DNA of 64,000 nucleotides, taken from Nitrospinaceae bacterium (GTDB taxonomy: Bacteria > UBA8248). Both the position numbers and the translations under genes were made by a program. The notes under the pieces were generated by a model. It had not been told where the DNA came from. It did not search any database and saw only the letters and a list, made by a program, of their open reading frames with translations. Below are positions 27,647-36,769 of the stretch, piece by piece (position 1 is the first letter of the stretch; each line of letters opens with the position of its first letter). Location of the stretch: the NCBI GenBank assembly GCA_018669005.1, contig JABJAL010000086.1:1-64000 (forward strand), given 5' to 3'.

Positions 27647-28501
27647 ATGAGTTTTGTTCTTTACGCTTTAGTTAAAACCTATACGCTACTCACGAAATAC
27701 TTACTCCGGCGAAAATTTAATTTCAGGGGTCATCAACACGCTAATGATACTTTTAGAATTTTCTTCTTCAGCTTGCACCACAAAGAAACATCATTACGCA
27801 CAATGAAAATTTTGATGCGAGGGATTAAGAAAGTTTTAAAGTTTACAGGTACTCCACTCGAGCCAATGCAATTGGCATATTTCGAGTTACGCCTATTAAT
27901 TATTCGAATCCGAAACCGTATCGACCCTTCTTTTATTATTCGCCGTAGATCACTTCTCTCCCTTGACGATGTATGTCTCCATTTCGGATGCGGGGGGAGA
28001 AATCTCCCAGGATGGCTCAACATTGACGGCGACCCCAGGCCGGGAGTGGAGCATATTCAAGATTTAAGACAACCGCTTCCCCTGCGTGACAATACATGCC
28101 AGTATATATTTACAGAGCATGTCATTGAGCATATCGACATGGAAAGCCTAGAGCGAACATTAAAAGAACTCCATCGTGTACTCAAATCCGATGGCGTACT
28201 TCGAATTATCGTTCCAGATTGTTCAAAGTACGCAGACGCATATTTGCGAAAGGATTTAAATTTTCTTCAAAATGTTGCCCCCGGCTGTAAAACTATCGCC
28301 GAAGGACTGAATATTGTTTTTGTTGGCGTTTTGCATAAATTTATCTACGATTTCGAAACTTTAAAAATCAGATTGATTGAAGTTGGCTTTCAAAAGGTAG
28401 AAGAATCTACTCACATGGGAAGCAAGTATCCGGAGCTTCGAATTGACAGTGAAAATCCTTCCCGAAATCCAACCAACCTATACGTAGAGGCTAAGAAGTA
28501 A
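27647..28501 (+). CDS. Class I SAM-dependent methyltransferase
   Basis: Up to 284 residues. CLHFGCGGRNLPGWLNIDGD is the motif I of the predicted SAM methyltransferase family found in polysaccharide loci. LRQPLPLRDNTCQYIFTEHVIEHIDM and VLKSDGVLRIIVPD complete it. The first ~50 residues are basic and hydrophobic; an internal ATG at 27803 is an alternative start. The gene is AT-rich compared with the downstream sugar genes. Confidence 0.78.
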   Translation: MSFVLYALVKTYTLLTKYLLRRKFNFRGHQHANDTFRIFFFSLHHKETSLRTMKILMRGIKKVLKFTGTPLEPMQLAYFELRLLIIRIRNRIDPSFIIRRRSLLSLDDVCLHFGCGGRNLPGWLNIDGDPRPGVEHIQDLRQPLPLRDNTCQYIFTEHVIEHIDMESLERTLKELHRVLKSDGVLRIIVPDCSKYADAYLRKDLNFLQNVAPGCKTIAEGLNIVFVGVLHKFIYDFETLKIRLIEVGFQKVEESTHMGSKYPELRIDSENPSRNPTNLYVEAKK

Positions 28502-28916
28502 GAGCTACACAATTTTTTCGCAATTCCACTTTACCCGCAAGTTCCCCCCCATAAAAAATCTATGTTATCCTAAGTTAGACGTCTACAGGACTGAACCACA
28601 AAAAATGCCTAGGCGAGAAGACATCAGATGCCTGGAGATGCTGGCAGCCAAAATGAAGTCCTTTGGTCTGCTTTCCACCGCTCCATCATGAATGATTTCT
28701 GGAGTCCGAAGTTCACCTTCGATTCGGGCTTTCTTTCCTCTTCGGGTGATTGGCGAGTACCTTATCATCATCGGCACTTTGAGTGATTGCCATGAATATC
28801 GAAGTTACCATTTCACACCAATCATTCGCTGGGCCAAAAATTTTGCCATTAAATTCATGAAGTGAATTAAGGAATATGTTATTATTACCTGATGCTTTCC
28901 CTGTATTTCGTCAACA
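28502..28916. other. 415-bp spacer without a recognised gene
   Basis: Contains a C7 run (28543-28549) and a minus-strand 64-codon frame (28583-28777) with no recognisable motif. Probably carries the promoter of the reductase-dehydratase pair that follows. Confidence 0.45.
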
Positions 28917-28949
28917 ATGATGCACAACACATCCGGAGACATTTCCGCC

Positions 28950-29825
28950 ATGCCGTTGAGAGTGCTCGTATTAGGATGTAATGGGATGTTAGGGCATAAG
29001 GTTGGGCAAGTTCTGGGGGATAGTTTCGAAGTATGGGGAACGGTTCGAGGCGAAGATACCAGTCTGGTGAGCGACAAATTTCTTCCTCCCGACAGAATTA
29101 TCGCAGGAGTGGATGCGACCGAATTAAGCTCGCTAGAGAATGCATTTCATTTGTCCGCGCCGGACGCTGTCATAAATTGCATTGGAATCATTCCTCAAAA
29201 TGAGACGTCCAAGAATCCCATTGCCTGTATCGGCGTTAATTCAATGTTTGTGCACCAACTGGCCGCACTTTGTCGCAATTCGGGTACGCGCTTGATCCAC
29301 ATCAGTACGGACTGTGTATTTTCGGGTGCAAAGGGGATGTATACAGAAACCGACTTCTCAGATTCCAGATCACTTTATGGCAGGACAAAATACCTGGGAG
29401 AGGTTGATACAGACCGCTGCCTGACTATCCGCACTTCCATTATCGGGCGGGAACTAACATCATTCACCGGACTGCTCGAATGGTTCTTGAGCAATCGGAA
29501 CGGATCAGTTCAGGGCTATACCAATGCTTTCTTTTCCGGGTTTTCCACACTAGCACTCTCAAATATTATTGGCGAGCTGCTCGAAAACCACCCCAACTTA
29601 TCGGGGCTGTATCATGTATCCACCGAAAGGATCAGCAAATATGACCTCTTATGCCAGATCCGGAAGTCTTACGGATTAAAAACCGAAATAAAGTCGGCAG
29701 GCGAATTCCAAATCGACAGAAGTCTGGACAGCACGAAATTTCGACAAAAAACGGGTATAATTATTCCCTTATGGTCGGATATCATCACAGAAATGGCAAT
29801 GGATTCGGCTCCATACGAAGAATAA
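28950..29825 (+). CDS. RmlD-like SDR reductase (sugar-nucleotide 4-keto reductase)
   Basis: About 291 residues from the ATG at 28950; a tandem ATG at 28917 would add 11. LRVLVLGCNGMLGHKVGQVLG is the GxxGxxG opening. DAVINCIGIIPQ, LIHISTDCVFSG and SLYGRTKYLGE (catalytic Y-x3-K) are RmlD hallmarks. It lies 10 nt upstream of a CapE/WbjB-like dehydratase. In known pathways to UDP-L-QuiNAc-type sugars a reductase of this kind follows the dehydratase, so I infer that role. The matching C2-epimerase is not in this window. Confidence 0.85.
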   Translation: MPLRVLVLGCNGMLGHKVGQVLGDSFEVWGTVRGEDTSLVSDKFLPPDRIIAGVDATELSSLENAFHLSAPDAVINCIGIIPQNETSKNPIACIGVNSMFVHQLAALCRNSGTRLIHISTDCVFSGAKGMYTETDFSDSRSLYGRTKYLGEVDTDRCLTIRTSIIGRELTSFTGLLEWFLSNRNGSVQGYTNAFFSGFSTLALSNIIGELLENHPNLSGLYHVSTERISKYDLLCQIRKSYGLKTEIKSAGEFQIDRSLDSTKFRQKTGIIIPLWSDIITEMAMDSAPYEE

Positions 29826-29835
29826 GGAAAAAGTG

Positions 29836-30861
29836 ATGGCACTATTTAACGGCAAACGAATATTGGTCACAGGCGGAACCGGTTCTTTCGGAAAAGCCAT
29901 GGTCAGAAATCTTCTCAGTAACCGCTGGGGAAATCCCAAGGAAGTCACTGTGTTTTCCAGGGACGAAGCTAAACAGCATGAAATGCGTATGTCATACATG
30001 GAAAAAGAAGCTGCAACAGAAGAAATTATCTATGAAAATTTTAAAAACATTTTAAAATTCAGAATCGGCGATATCCGGGATTACGAATCCGTTCTCAATG
30101 CCGTACAAAACGTCGATATCGTTATTAACGCTGCGGCCTTAAAGCAGGTCCCCACTTGTGAATATTTTCCTGGTGAGGCGGTACGGACAAACGTGGAAGG
30201 TGTTATGAATCTTGTCCGTGCAGTGAATGAAAATAATTTGCCGATTGAAGCCGTTGTAGGTGTCTCCACGGACAAGGCATGCAAGCCCATCAACGTCATG
30301 GGCATGACGAAAGCACTCATGGAGAGGTTTATCATCAATGCGTGCTTAATGAGTAAAGATACGCGCTTTATGTGTGTTCGCTATGGAAACGTTATTGCAT
30401 CAAGAGGCTCCGTCATCCCGCTATTTTTAAATCAAATCAAATCAGGAGGACCAGTAACAATCACGACTGACGACATGACCAGGTTCCTCATCACCCTGGA
30501 CAGGGCGGTTGAGACCGTTGTGGATGCCATCTCCGGCGCGAACCGGGGGGACATCTACGTGCCCAAGATTACCTCGTACAAGGTAACGGATCTCGCGGAA
30601 GTTTTAATTAACGGTAAAGATATACCAATTGAATTCACGGGGATTCGGCCAGGGGAAAAAATTCACGAGATACTTGTTTCTGAAGAGGAATGCTACCGTA
30701 CCATAGAAAAAGAAAAATACTATGTGGTTCAATCGATTCTTCCTGAAGTATCCGAGGGCTTGGCAGGCCCAAGCCAACTGGCCGGGGAATATTCTTCAAA
30801 GGATACGATCGTCGGAAAACCGGAATTGAAAGAGCTGTTGAGCGATTTCATCCCCCGATGA
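29836..30861 (+). CDS. capE: UDP-N-acetylglucosamine 4,6-dehydratase/5-epimerase (CapE/WbjB/FlaA1-like)
   Basis: 341 residues. KRILVTGGTGSFGKAMVRNLL is the NAD(P) motif. VFSRDEAKQHEMRM, DIVINAAALKQVPTCEYFP, VGVSTDKACKPINVMGMTKALMER and CVRYGNVIASRGSVIPLF are diagnostic of the CapE/FlaA1 family. The usual catalytic Tyr of Y-x3-K is Met (MGMTK), a known feature of this family. It makes a 4-keto-6-deoxy UDP-sugar. The ATG at 29836 follows AAGGAA at good spacing, better than the GTG one codon earlier. Convergent with the deacetylase 72 nt away. Confidence 0.9.
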   Translation: MALFNGKRILVTGGTGSFGKAMVRNLLSNRWGNPKEVTVFSRDEAKQHEMRMSYMEKEAATEEIIYENFKNILKFRIGDIRDYESVLNAVQNVDIVINAAALKQVPTCEYFPGEAVRTNVEGVMNLVRAVNENNLPIEAVVGVSTDKACKPINVMGMTKALMERFIINACLMSKDTRFMCVRYGNVIASRGSVIPLFLNQIKSGGPVTITTDDMTRFLITLDRAVETVVDAISGANRGDIYVPKITSYKVTDLAEVLINGKDIPIEFTGIRPGEKIHEILVSEEECYRTIEKEKYYVVQSILPEVSEGLAGPSQLAGEYSSKDTIVGKPELKELLSDFIPR

Positions 30862-30933
30862 TTTATTCTGCACCGGATAAGATTTGGAATGCATCCCGAT
30901 TTTTTCTTTTGAGCAGAAGTCTCGCAGGAAAAG

Positions 30934-31789
30934 CTACGAACAAAAGTAGCGCAAATGGTGGGTTCCCTCATACGCCAATAAATTTTCCCGCTTGATGAAA
31001 AACGGAGAATCTCCCGTCCGGTTGGCTCCTCTTCGTGTGGTCAGAAACGAGCGATACCCCGCTCTTTCTGCCCACACCGGCTCCATATTCTCCGAAAAAT
31101 CCCGCCCGGGGATTCCGAATGGGCATGAAAAATGTTCGCATAACTCACCCACTTCACTTTCAATGATTCGTTTGGATTCCTCCAATTCCATGACAACAGA
31201 ATCTTCATTCATTTCAGAAATTCTTTGGTGACTTTCCGTGTGCGAGCCAATCGTCATTCCACTTTCGGACAAACTTCTGATTTCATCCCAATCCATAAAT
31301 TGAACAGGAAGTGGGTAAGCGCCCGTGTTCGCAAAAAACTGCTCGTAAACATCACTCCCGGTTTCCCTTGATTTCCCCACAAACATAGTCGGAATAAAAA
31401 AACCTGCAGAGATTTTTTTTTTCAACGAGAATAGGCATGATATTCGTGTGGCAATTCTTGAATCCGTCGTCTACCGTAAGACAAAAATACCGTCCATGAA
31501 TTAGGGTTTTCGATTCCAGTAGACTCGCCGCATTTTCGAGGGAGATGAAATCTCCATAATTCTTGAGATAGTCAAGATGCCGGACAAAGCCTTTTCGTTC
31601 GTCATCGAAAACATGATGGTAATAGGGAAAGCGTAACCAGTTATTTGTGCGGTCAATTCGCTTGGATAGCGACAAGAAAAAAACGGTGGTATCCCGCAGG
31701 AGGTTTCGTACTCTTCTCCTAACAGGATAGCTGGAAATTAATTCTCCAACGTCTTTCGCGTATTCATTCTGGCTCATACACCAGGACAT
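30934..31789 (-). pseudogene. Polysaccharide deacetylase, frameshifted in an A10 tract
   Basis: Two overlapping frames make one deacetylase. The N-terminal part (31352-31789) holds YYHHVF and RYFCLTVDDGFKNCHTNIMPILVEK, with the TxDDG catalytic Asp pair. The C-terminal part (30934-31425) holds KISAGFFIPTMFVG, MTIGSHTESHQRISEM (the HSxxH-type zinc ligands) and CEHFSCPFGIPG. They join at ten A's in the coding strand (T10, 31413-31422); nine would give one ORF of about 285 codons, and the total span is 3n+1. A deacetylase acting on N- or O-acetyl sugars is expected when in frame. Phase switching, slippage, decay and sequencing error are all open. Confidence 0.85.
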
Positions 31790-31834
31790 CCTTCCTGTTA
31801 CCCGATAGGGGTTATCGAATAGTCCGACAATACC

Positions 31835-33367
31835 TCAGGAAACATAGGCTCGTAATTTACGGAATATATCGACTGTCATTCCCCTCTCCTCATCATTCAG
31901 CCACAAACAGTAGGAGAGGACCAAATATATCGCCACCAGGATTCCAGCCATAAATAACATCAGAACTATCGAGGACCCAGCTAGTGGTATCACCCACGCC
32001 GAAGCGAACATCACTGCCCCCCCAATCAGTCCTCCGGGTAAGATAAATCTGATTATAATCTGACTGGCTGATTCTTTGAAATATTTCGATACCAGGATGA
32101 TAATAATGGGAGATGTAAAGAAGAAGTCAACCAGAAGCGACGCACCCGCGACACCGTTGATCCCCCATATCCGGACAAACCACAAGCTCAGGAGAATGGT
32201 GAGGACCGCGTTGATAAACATGGTCAAGGAATATCCGCGGTGTCGATTCGTGGACAAAAGTGGCATTCCGAAACCGCTCCAGAAAACCATCAGTACGATT
32301 TGAATTAAAAAAATGTCTAACAAAATGGGGTCGAAAATTAACTTGTTCCCCGTCCACAACACGTATAAATCAGGCGCGATATTTCGCAGCGGGATAACTA
32401 CGCAAAACGCGCTCAAAACATTAATCTTAACGTATGAAGACCAAATCTTTTTGAAATTATCCACATCCCCACGTGCGTCCAACGATGTTAATTCCGGCCA
32501 TATCACCGGACTTAGAAGGCTTCCGATCTGAATAGCAAACTGGGATAAGGCTCGAAGGGTGCTGTAGCGGGCGACCGCCATACCCCCCAGAAAAAAATTC
32601 AGAACAAGGAGCGTTCCCTGAATATTTAGCAGAGTGGCAATGCTAATGATGAAAAAAAGCAATGACGGCCCGATGAATTGAATGGCATGCCGGATGCTTC
32701 CATCTCTAAGCGAGACTTTAATATTCGGTCTGATCCGGGATAAATCCCAGATCACTAAAAAACCATGAATTCCCGCTATGGAAAATATGGAAAATGAAAA
32801 CATTACCATCCCTCCACCAGCCCATAGCACGATGGTATTTGCGGACAAAATGGCAAATGAAAAGCAGTTTCCTATCATCGCTCCCCGGGCGAACTCTCCC
32901 GTAGCTCGATACAGGCTCGCCACCAGACCAATCGGAAGGGAAACAAAAAGAATGTTCATCCCTAAAAAAACTATCGATATACTGGCAGTAAACTGCGGTG
33001 TCACTTTAAATTTAAGTAACTCATCAACGGGAAAGAAGAGAAGGAAACTTGCGAGGAGCAGTGCTCCGATAGAAATGATGACCAGAAATAACCTAAGGAA
33101 ACTATGCAGGTCACGATGCAGGTCTTCAATTCGATTTTGCACATAGGCCTGACACATGCGGTTGACGACAAAAGACTGAATTCCGATATCAAGAAGCGCC
33201 AGATATGAAATCGCCGCTGAGAGCACTAACCATTCGCCATAAAGGACCCCCCCCCAATAATGGAGGAATAAGGGTACTAGCAAAATCCCACGGGCAAATA
33301 CAATAATTTGCCCCACGAAATTCGATCCAACTGCCTTGGTTACTCTAGAGAAAAAAGAACTCTCCAT
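31835..33367 (-). CDS. wzx: Wzx-type polysaccharide flippase
   Basis: 510 residues with about 12-14 hydrophobic segments, typical of Wzx proteins of the MOP exporter superfamily. The N-terminus FFSRVTKAVGSNFVGQIIVFARGILLVPLFLHYWG and GEWLVLSAAISYLALLDIGIQSFVVNRM are characteristic. It flips undecaprenyl-linked repeat units to the periplasm. A nine-G coding tract (plus-strand C9 at 33247-33255) sits at about codons 38-41 and is in frame here; a one-base change would truncate the protein early. Confidence 0.9.
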   Translation of the reverse strand: MESSFFSRVTKAVGSNFVGQIIVFARGILLVPLFLHYWGGVLYGEWLVLSAAISYLALLDIGIQSFVVNRMCQAYVQNRIEDLHRDLHSFLRLFLVIISIGALLLASFLLFFPVDELLKFKVTPQFTASISIVFLGMNILFVSLPIGLVASLYRATGEFARGAMIGNCFSFAILSANTIVLWAGGGMVMFSFSIFSIAGIHGFLVIWDLSRIRPNIKVSLRDGSIRHAIQFIGPSLLFFIISIATLLNIQGTLLVLNFFLGGMAVARYSTLRALSQFAIQIGSLLSPVIWPELTSLDARGDVDNFKKIWSSYVKINVLSAFCVVIPLRNIAPDLYVLWTGNKLIFDPILLDIFLIQIVLMVFWSGFGMPLLSTNRHRGYSLTMFINAVLTILLSLWFVRIWGINGVAGASLLVDFFFTSPIIIILVSKYFKESASQIIIRFILPGGLIGGAVMFASAWVIPLAGSSIVLMLFMAGILVAIYLVLSYCLWLNDEERGMTVDIFRKLRAYVS

Positions 33368-33477
33368 TTACTCGTTTTCCACACTAATTCCGGGTTGTCG
33401 AGATTTCGCGCCCAACATATTCACCCTCGTTTTCCAGACGGATATTTTTCATTCATGGTAATTGAAATTTCTTTCAC

Positions 33478-34725
33478 CTATTCCGAGCTTATCTTCAAGA
33501 TTCGCTTCGCGGCCATTCGAAATCGCCCATAACCGGCCACTCTTAAGAAATCCTGAAAATACCGTTTTGGATAAGAGGCTGGTTCATCCCTCAATGTTCG
33601 CTCTGCAATACCCACCCAATCGGATGCCAATTTTTCGTAATTGCCAATCTTACCTCTGGCCCATTCGCTGCCCGCCCGGCCATAGTTTCTTCGCATTTCA
33701 GAATTATCCAAAAGATCGACAAAAACCTCGGATATTTTCTCGGGCTCCGGCTCCGCTATCAAAATCCCCGTCTCACCGTCTCGAATCACCTCGTTTAATG
33801 CACCCCGGGCCGCCCCAATCACAGGAGTGCCACTAGCCTGAACCTCGATAGCGCTTCGGCAGTATGTCTCAAAGGAACCTGTGAAGTTCATATTGACCAC
33901 CGCGATAGCCGCTCTTTTAAGTTCAATATGGACATCTCGAGAAGGAAGCAGACCGGCAAACTCAATTCCTATTTTTTCCAAATCTCGGGATGACCCCACA
34001 AGCGGATCGAGATACTTCGCTTCGAACGATTCATCCAGCATCCCGGTCCATCCTAATTTCGCGGAAGGATCGTGCAGCAATGCGGAGCCAAGAACGCGCA
34101 ATCTGGCCTGTGGTCTTTTTTCTCGTATGAGAGGCCAGGAATTTAACAGATTGTGAAATCCCTTGGAATCTTTCGGCGCACCCAAAAAAATAATGAGGTT
34201 ATCCTCTCGCTTCACTTCTGGAGAATTATCAATAATATCCAAATCAATTCCGGAGTAGGCCATTTCAATTCTGGAAAAATTTGGATACAGCCGGTGGCTT
34301 TCTCTGTGTGCATGACTGACGCAAACGGCCCGATGAATTCTCAGGTTATCGATTTTCAATGCAAATTCAGGAGGAAATGCGTTCCCCGCCCATATCACTT
34401 TCGCCCGGGCACCGGGAACGGGGAGATCACCCAGGAGGGAGGAATAGTCATCGTAGTTAAAGACGAAAAGATCCACCCCGCCCAGATTATCGATAACTTG
34501 CGGGATTTCCGTAAATTGCCCCACGCGAACACTACGTACGCCATCGACGGAGTTTTCGTCTACATGATTTAAAATAAATATTTCGTGGCCAAGTTTGGCG
34601 AGCCAGAAAAGGATCCGGGATCGAACGACCCCACCTCCGGCACCAATATCTCCATTCCTAAGGCTTTTAAGCGAGAAAGACTTAACGTAATCTGCAAAGT
34701 AAAAAGCAAATCGCATTTCCTTCAC
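33478..34725 (-). CDS. GT4-family glycosyltransferase
   Basis: 415 residues. NGDIGAGGGVVRSRILFWLAKLGHEIFIL is the acceptor-side Gly-rich opening, LIIFLGAPKDSKGFHNLL the donor-domain start, and SFETYCRSAIEVQASGTPVIGAARG gives the E-x7-E-like element. It transfers a sugar to the lipid-linked intermediate. It lies 110 nt downstream of wzx on the minus strand and upstream of the first heptose module in map order. Confidence 0.85.
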   Translation of the reverse strand: MKEMRFAFYFADYVKSFSLKSLRNGDIGAGGGVVRSRILFWLAKLGHEIFILNHVDENSVDGVRSVRVGQFTEIPQVIDNLGGVDLFVFNYDDYSSLLGDLPVPGARAKVIWAGNAFPPEFALKIDNLRIHRAVCVSHAHRESHRLYPNFSRIEMAYSGIDLDIIDNSPEVKREDNLIIFLGAPKDSKGFHNLLNSWPLIREKRPQARLRVLGSALLHDPSAKLGWTGMLDESFEAKYLDPLVGSSRDLEKIGIEFAGLLPSRDVHIELKRAAIAVVNMNFTGSFETYCRSAIEVQASGTPVIGAARGALNEVIRDGETGILIAEPEPEKISEVFVDLLDNSEMRRNYGRAGSEWARGKIGNYEKLASDWVGIAERTLRDEPASYPKRYFQDFLRVAGYGRFRMAAKRILKISSE

Positions 34726-34859
34726 CTATTTCTCAATAAAATCGACTCAGAAACCCATCTATTTTCTGTAATATCCACCTACCTACTAAATCAACCAGTT
34801 TTTCATCTACAAAAAATCTGGCCCGGGCTCTGTATCACCAATATCTTTCATACCCCCCT

Positions 34860-35435
34860 TCAAAACATAGCTTTTCGTTGCATTTCTATATGTTTTACCG
34901 CCTCAATTAAATTTTCCACCTCTTTGTAGGGCTTCTTTTCAGGATATGCCTCAAATGCATTATTGCTAGAAATTAGAATCGATTGACATTTCACAGCAAT
35001 ACCCGCGTTCACATCCGAAATATTATCACCCACCATAAATGAATGCCTAAGGTCAATTGGATAGTCATTTGCTGCGCGCGATAAGAGACCTGGTTTTGGT
35101 TTTCTACAATCACATCCCACCCATGGAAGATGAGGACACACATAAATATCTTGAATGTCCCCTCCGTGGTTGATTATTTCATTGACCATCTGGCGATTGA
35201 TGTTATCGACTTCATCAGCACTAATTATCTTTCGCCCAATTGGAGATTGGTTGGTGACAACAATAATTTTTAAGCCCATCGCACAAATGGAAGCGATAGC
35301 TTCAATCGCCCCAGGTAGAAATTCAAATTCATCCCATGACTTAACATAGTTATCACGATTCACATTTATCGTTCCATCACGGTCTAGAAACACTACCCCG
35401 TTTTTATTGATTACTTTACCTACACATAGAGACAA
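34860..35435 (-). CDS. gmhB: HAD-IIIA heptose bisphosphate phosphatase (GmhB-like), module 1
   Basis: 191 residues. VVFLDRDGTINVNRDNY carries the nucleophile D-x-D-G-T, IIVVTNQSPIGR motif II, and CPHLPWVGCDCRKPKPGLL the GmhB zinc-binding loop (C, H, C, C), followed by SFMVGDNISDVNAG motif IV. GmhB removes the 7-phosphate from D-glycero-D-manno-heptose 1,7-bisphosphate. It lies downstream of a SIS isomerase and GHMP kinase, the other two enzymes of that route. A second copy is at 38700. Confidence 0.88.
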   Translation of the reverse strand: MSLCVGKVINKNGVVFLDRDGTINVNRDNYVKSWDEFEFLPGAIEAIASICAMGLKIIVVTNQSPIGRKIISADEVDNINRQMVNEIINHGGDIQDIYVCPHLPWVGCDCRKPKPGLLSRAANDYPIDLRHSFMVGDNISDVNAGIAVKCQSILISSNNAFEAYPEKKPYKEVENLIEAVKHIEMQRKAMF

Positions 35436-35534
35436 TACGCATCACCTGTTTCAGAGTCGATTTAAGCTCACATTTAATCGTAGATAAACTAGAGTCCATC
35501 TATTTCATCAGAAATATATATCTACATGGACTCC

Positions 35535-35618
35535 CTACTGCGAGTCAAAATCCGCTATTCGGTCATGAACAATAGGTAAGACCTCATCTAATGATAAATA
35601 CAAGCTGGGACAGGTCAT
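35535..35618 (-). pseudogene. Possible truncated gene start overlapping gmhA
   Basis: An ATG at 35618 overlaps by 4 nt (ATGA) the stop that the sedoheptulose-phosphate isomerase would have in its restored frame. It opens a 27-codon frame, MTCPSLYLSLDEVLPIVHDR and seven more residues, ending at a TAG at 35537-35535. The overlap is typical of operon genes, so this may be the stump of a deleted gene. No family recognised. Confidence 0.22.
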
Positions 35619-36186
35619 CCTACGCCCCCTTCTCTTGAAACGCTGCCCGCGGCGCAATCAGTCAAATAATTCGTGAGGCCCGAGTGGGCCCTCTCCACAT
35701 AGCCGTATGCCTCTGAATTGATTGAAAATTCAATTCGCCCATTCCCCGGAGTGGATTACACGGCAGAAAATCCAAAAAAGTAATAACCCGGCACTCCCAC
35801 GATACAGCCGCCTCGACAGCTAAAAAAATATTTACCGAACACCCAGAGCTGCTTACGGCCACCATGAGATCACCCGGCTCAGCCCAGAGTTCAACCATAC
35901 GTCGAAACGCTACATCGTAACCCTCGTCATTCGTCAGCGCTGTCAGAAGGGACGCTTCGTTGAACACCATCGCTGCCCCCACTGCCTTGCAAAGATCGTT
36001 CTGTAGGTGACTCGCGATGGCAGCGCTACCACCGTTGCCGATGATGATTGCCTTTCCGGATGCTCTTCCCTCCACCGGGGCAAACGTATCTACTATCTCC
36101 ACTCCCCTCCGGAATCCCTCGTCTAGGGAAATAGAAATGTCTGCCCCATCGGGCGTTTCCGCATTCGCGAGAAGCCCCCCGAACAC
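35615..36186 (-). CDS. gmhA: Sedoheptulose 7-phosphate isomerase (GmhA-like SIS protein), module 1, frameshifted near 3' end
   Basis: The frame 35662-36186 encodes ISLDEGFRRGVEIV, AIIIGNGGSAAIASHLQNDL, LLTALTNDEGYDVAF, GDLMVAVSSSGCSVNI and NPLRGMGELNF, all GmhA features, but then ends in an unrelated 20-residue tail. The neighbouring frame continues FSINSEAYGYVERAHSGLTN, the expected GmhA C-terminus, to a TGA at 35615. One base is missing near the A4/T4 run at 35725-35728. A GTG at 36186 is the only usable start; an in-frame stop lies just upstream. The enzyme converts sedoheptulose 7-phosphate to heptose 7-phosphate. The indel may be real decay or sequencing error. Confidence 0.83.
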
Positions 36187-36769
36187 CTTAAAATATCTCG
36201 CCGATTCTGGCCCATCGATTCTGGTAAATTTATCGTTTCCTCAAAAATAGAAGAGCGATAATACCCAGAAGATTTCCTATTGAAACAATTGCAACATTAA
36301 AGTACTTGAAAAATCCCCGAATTTGGTAGAGTTCCCAAATTATGAACATCAAGCGATTAGAAACTTCATAAATACCTGTTAGCCAACTCCGATAATTGTT
36401 TACCGCCAACTAACATCGGTCTTTAACATTTGTTTTGTTGGAATAGTAAATCTCAAGGGTATCTTTCCCCACAAATCCGTTCACCGGCACGAATTCCACT
36501 TCACCCATTCAGAAACCACCAATGGCTTAACTACCTCTATTGCCAGTAATCAACAGGAAGAATTAACTACTTAAACTACAAACGGCAAACGGCATGGATT
36601 GCAGAATTTGTAAATGCACATGGGGTTTTCGGGGCGCACAGGAAATCTCTTGTACTTTCCTGTGTCGAGAAACAAATCCAGGAGGTCATCGCCAAAAGAA
36701 ACTCTCCAGGGAGGGAGACTATCTCTAAAAAAACGACAATTGTTATTTACTCCCTTGAGCATTTCTCAA
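36187..36769. other. 583-bp spacer inside heptose module 1
   Basis: Separates gmhA from the kinase gene, although such genes usually abut. A minus-strand 63-codon frame (36571-36762, with SLPPWRVSFGDDLLDLFLDTG) looks weakly protein-like and may be a gene remnant, but I do not recognise it. The rest is AT-rich and shows no promoter or hairpin I can defend. Confidence 0.4.

Noticed and set aside
28583-28777. 64-codon minus-strand frame between the methyltransferase and the reductase
   Set aside because: No family recognised, and no supporting start signal or neighbour logic.
35541-35572. 12-base identity (CCGCTATTCGGT) with the inverted-repeat element near 10952
   Set aside because: Shared word is short, the flanks differ and the second site has a coding-like explanation, so I do not claim a second copy of the element.
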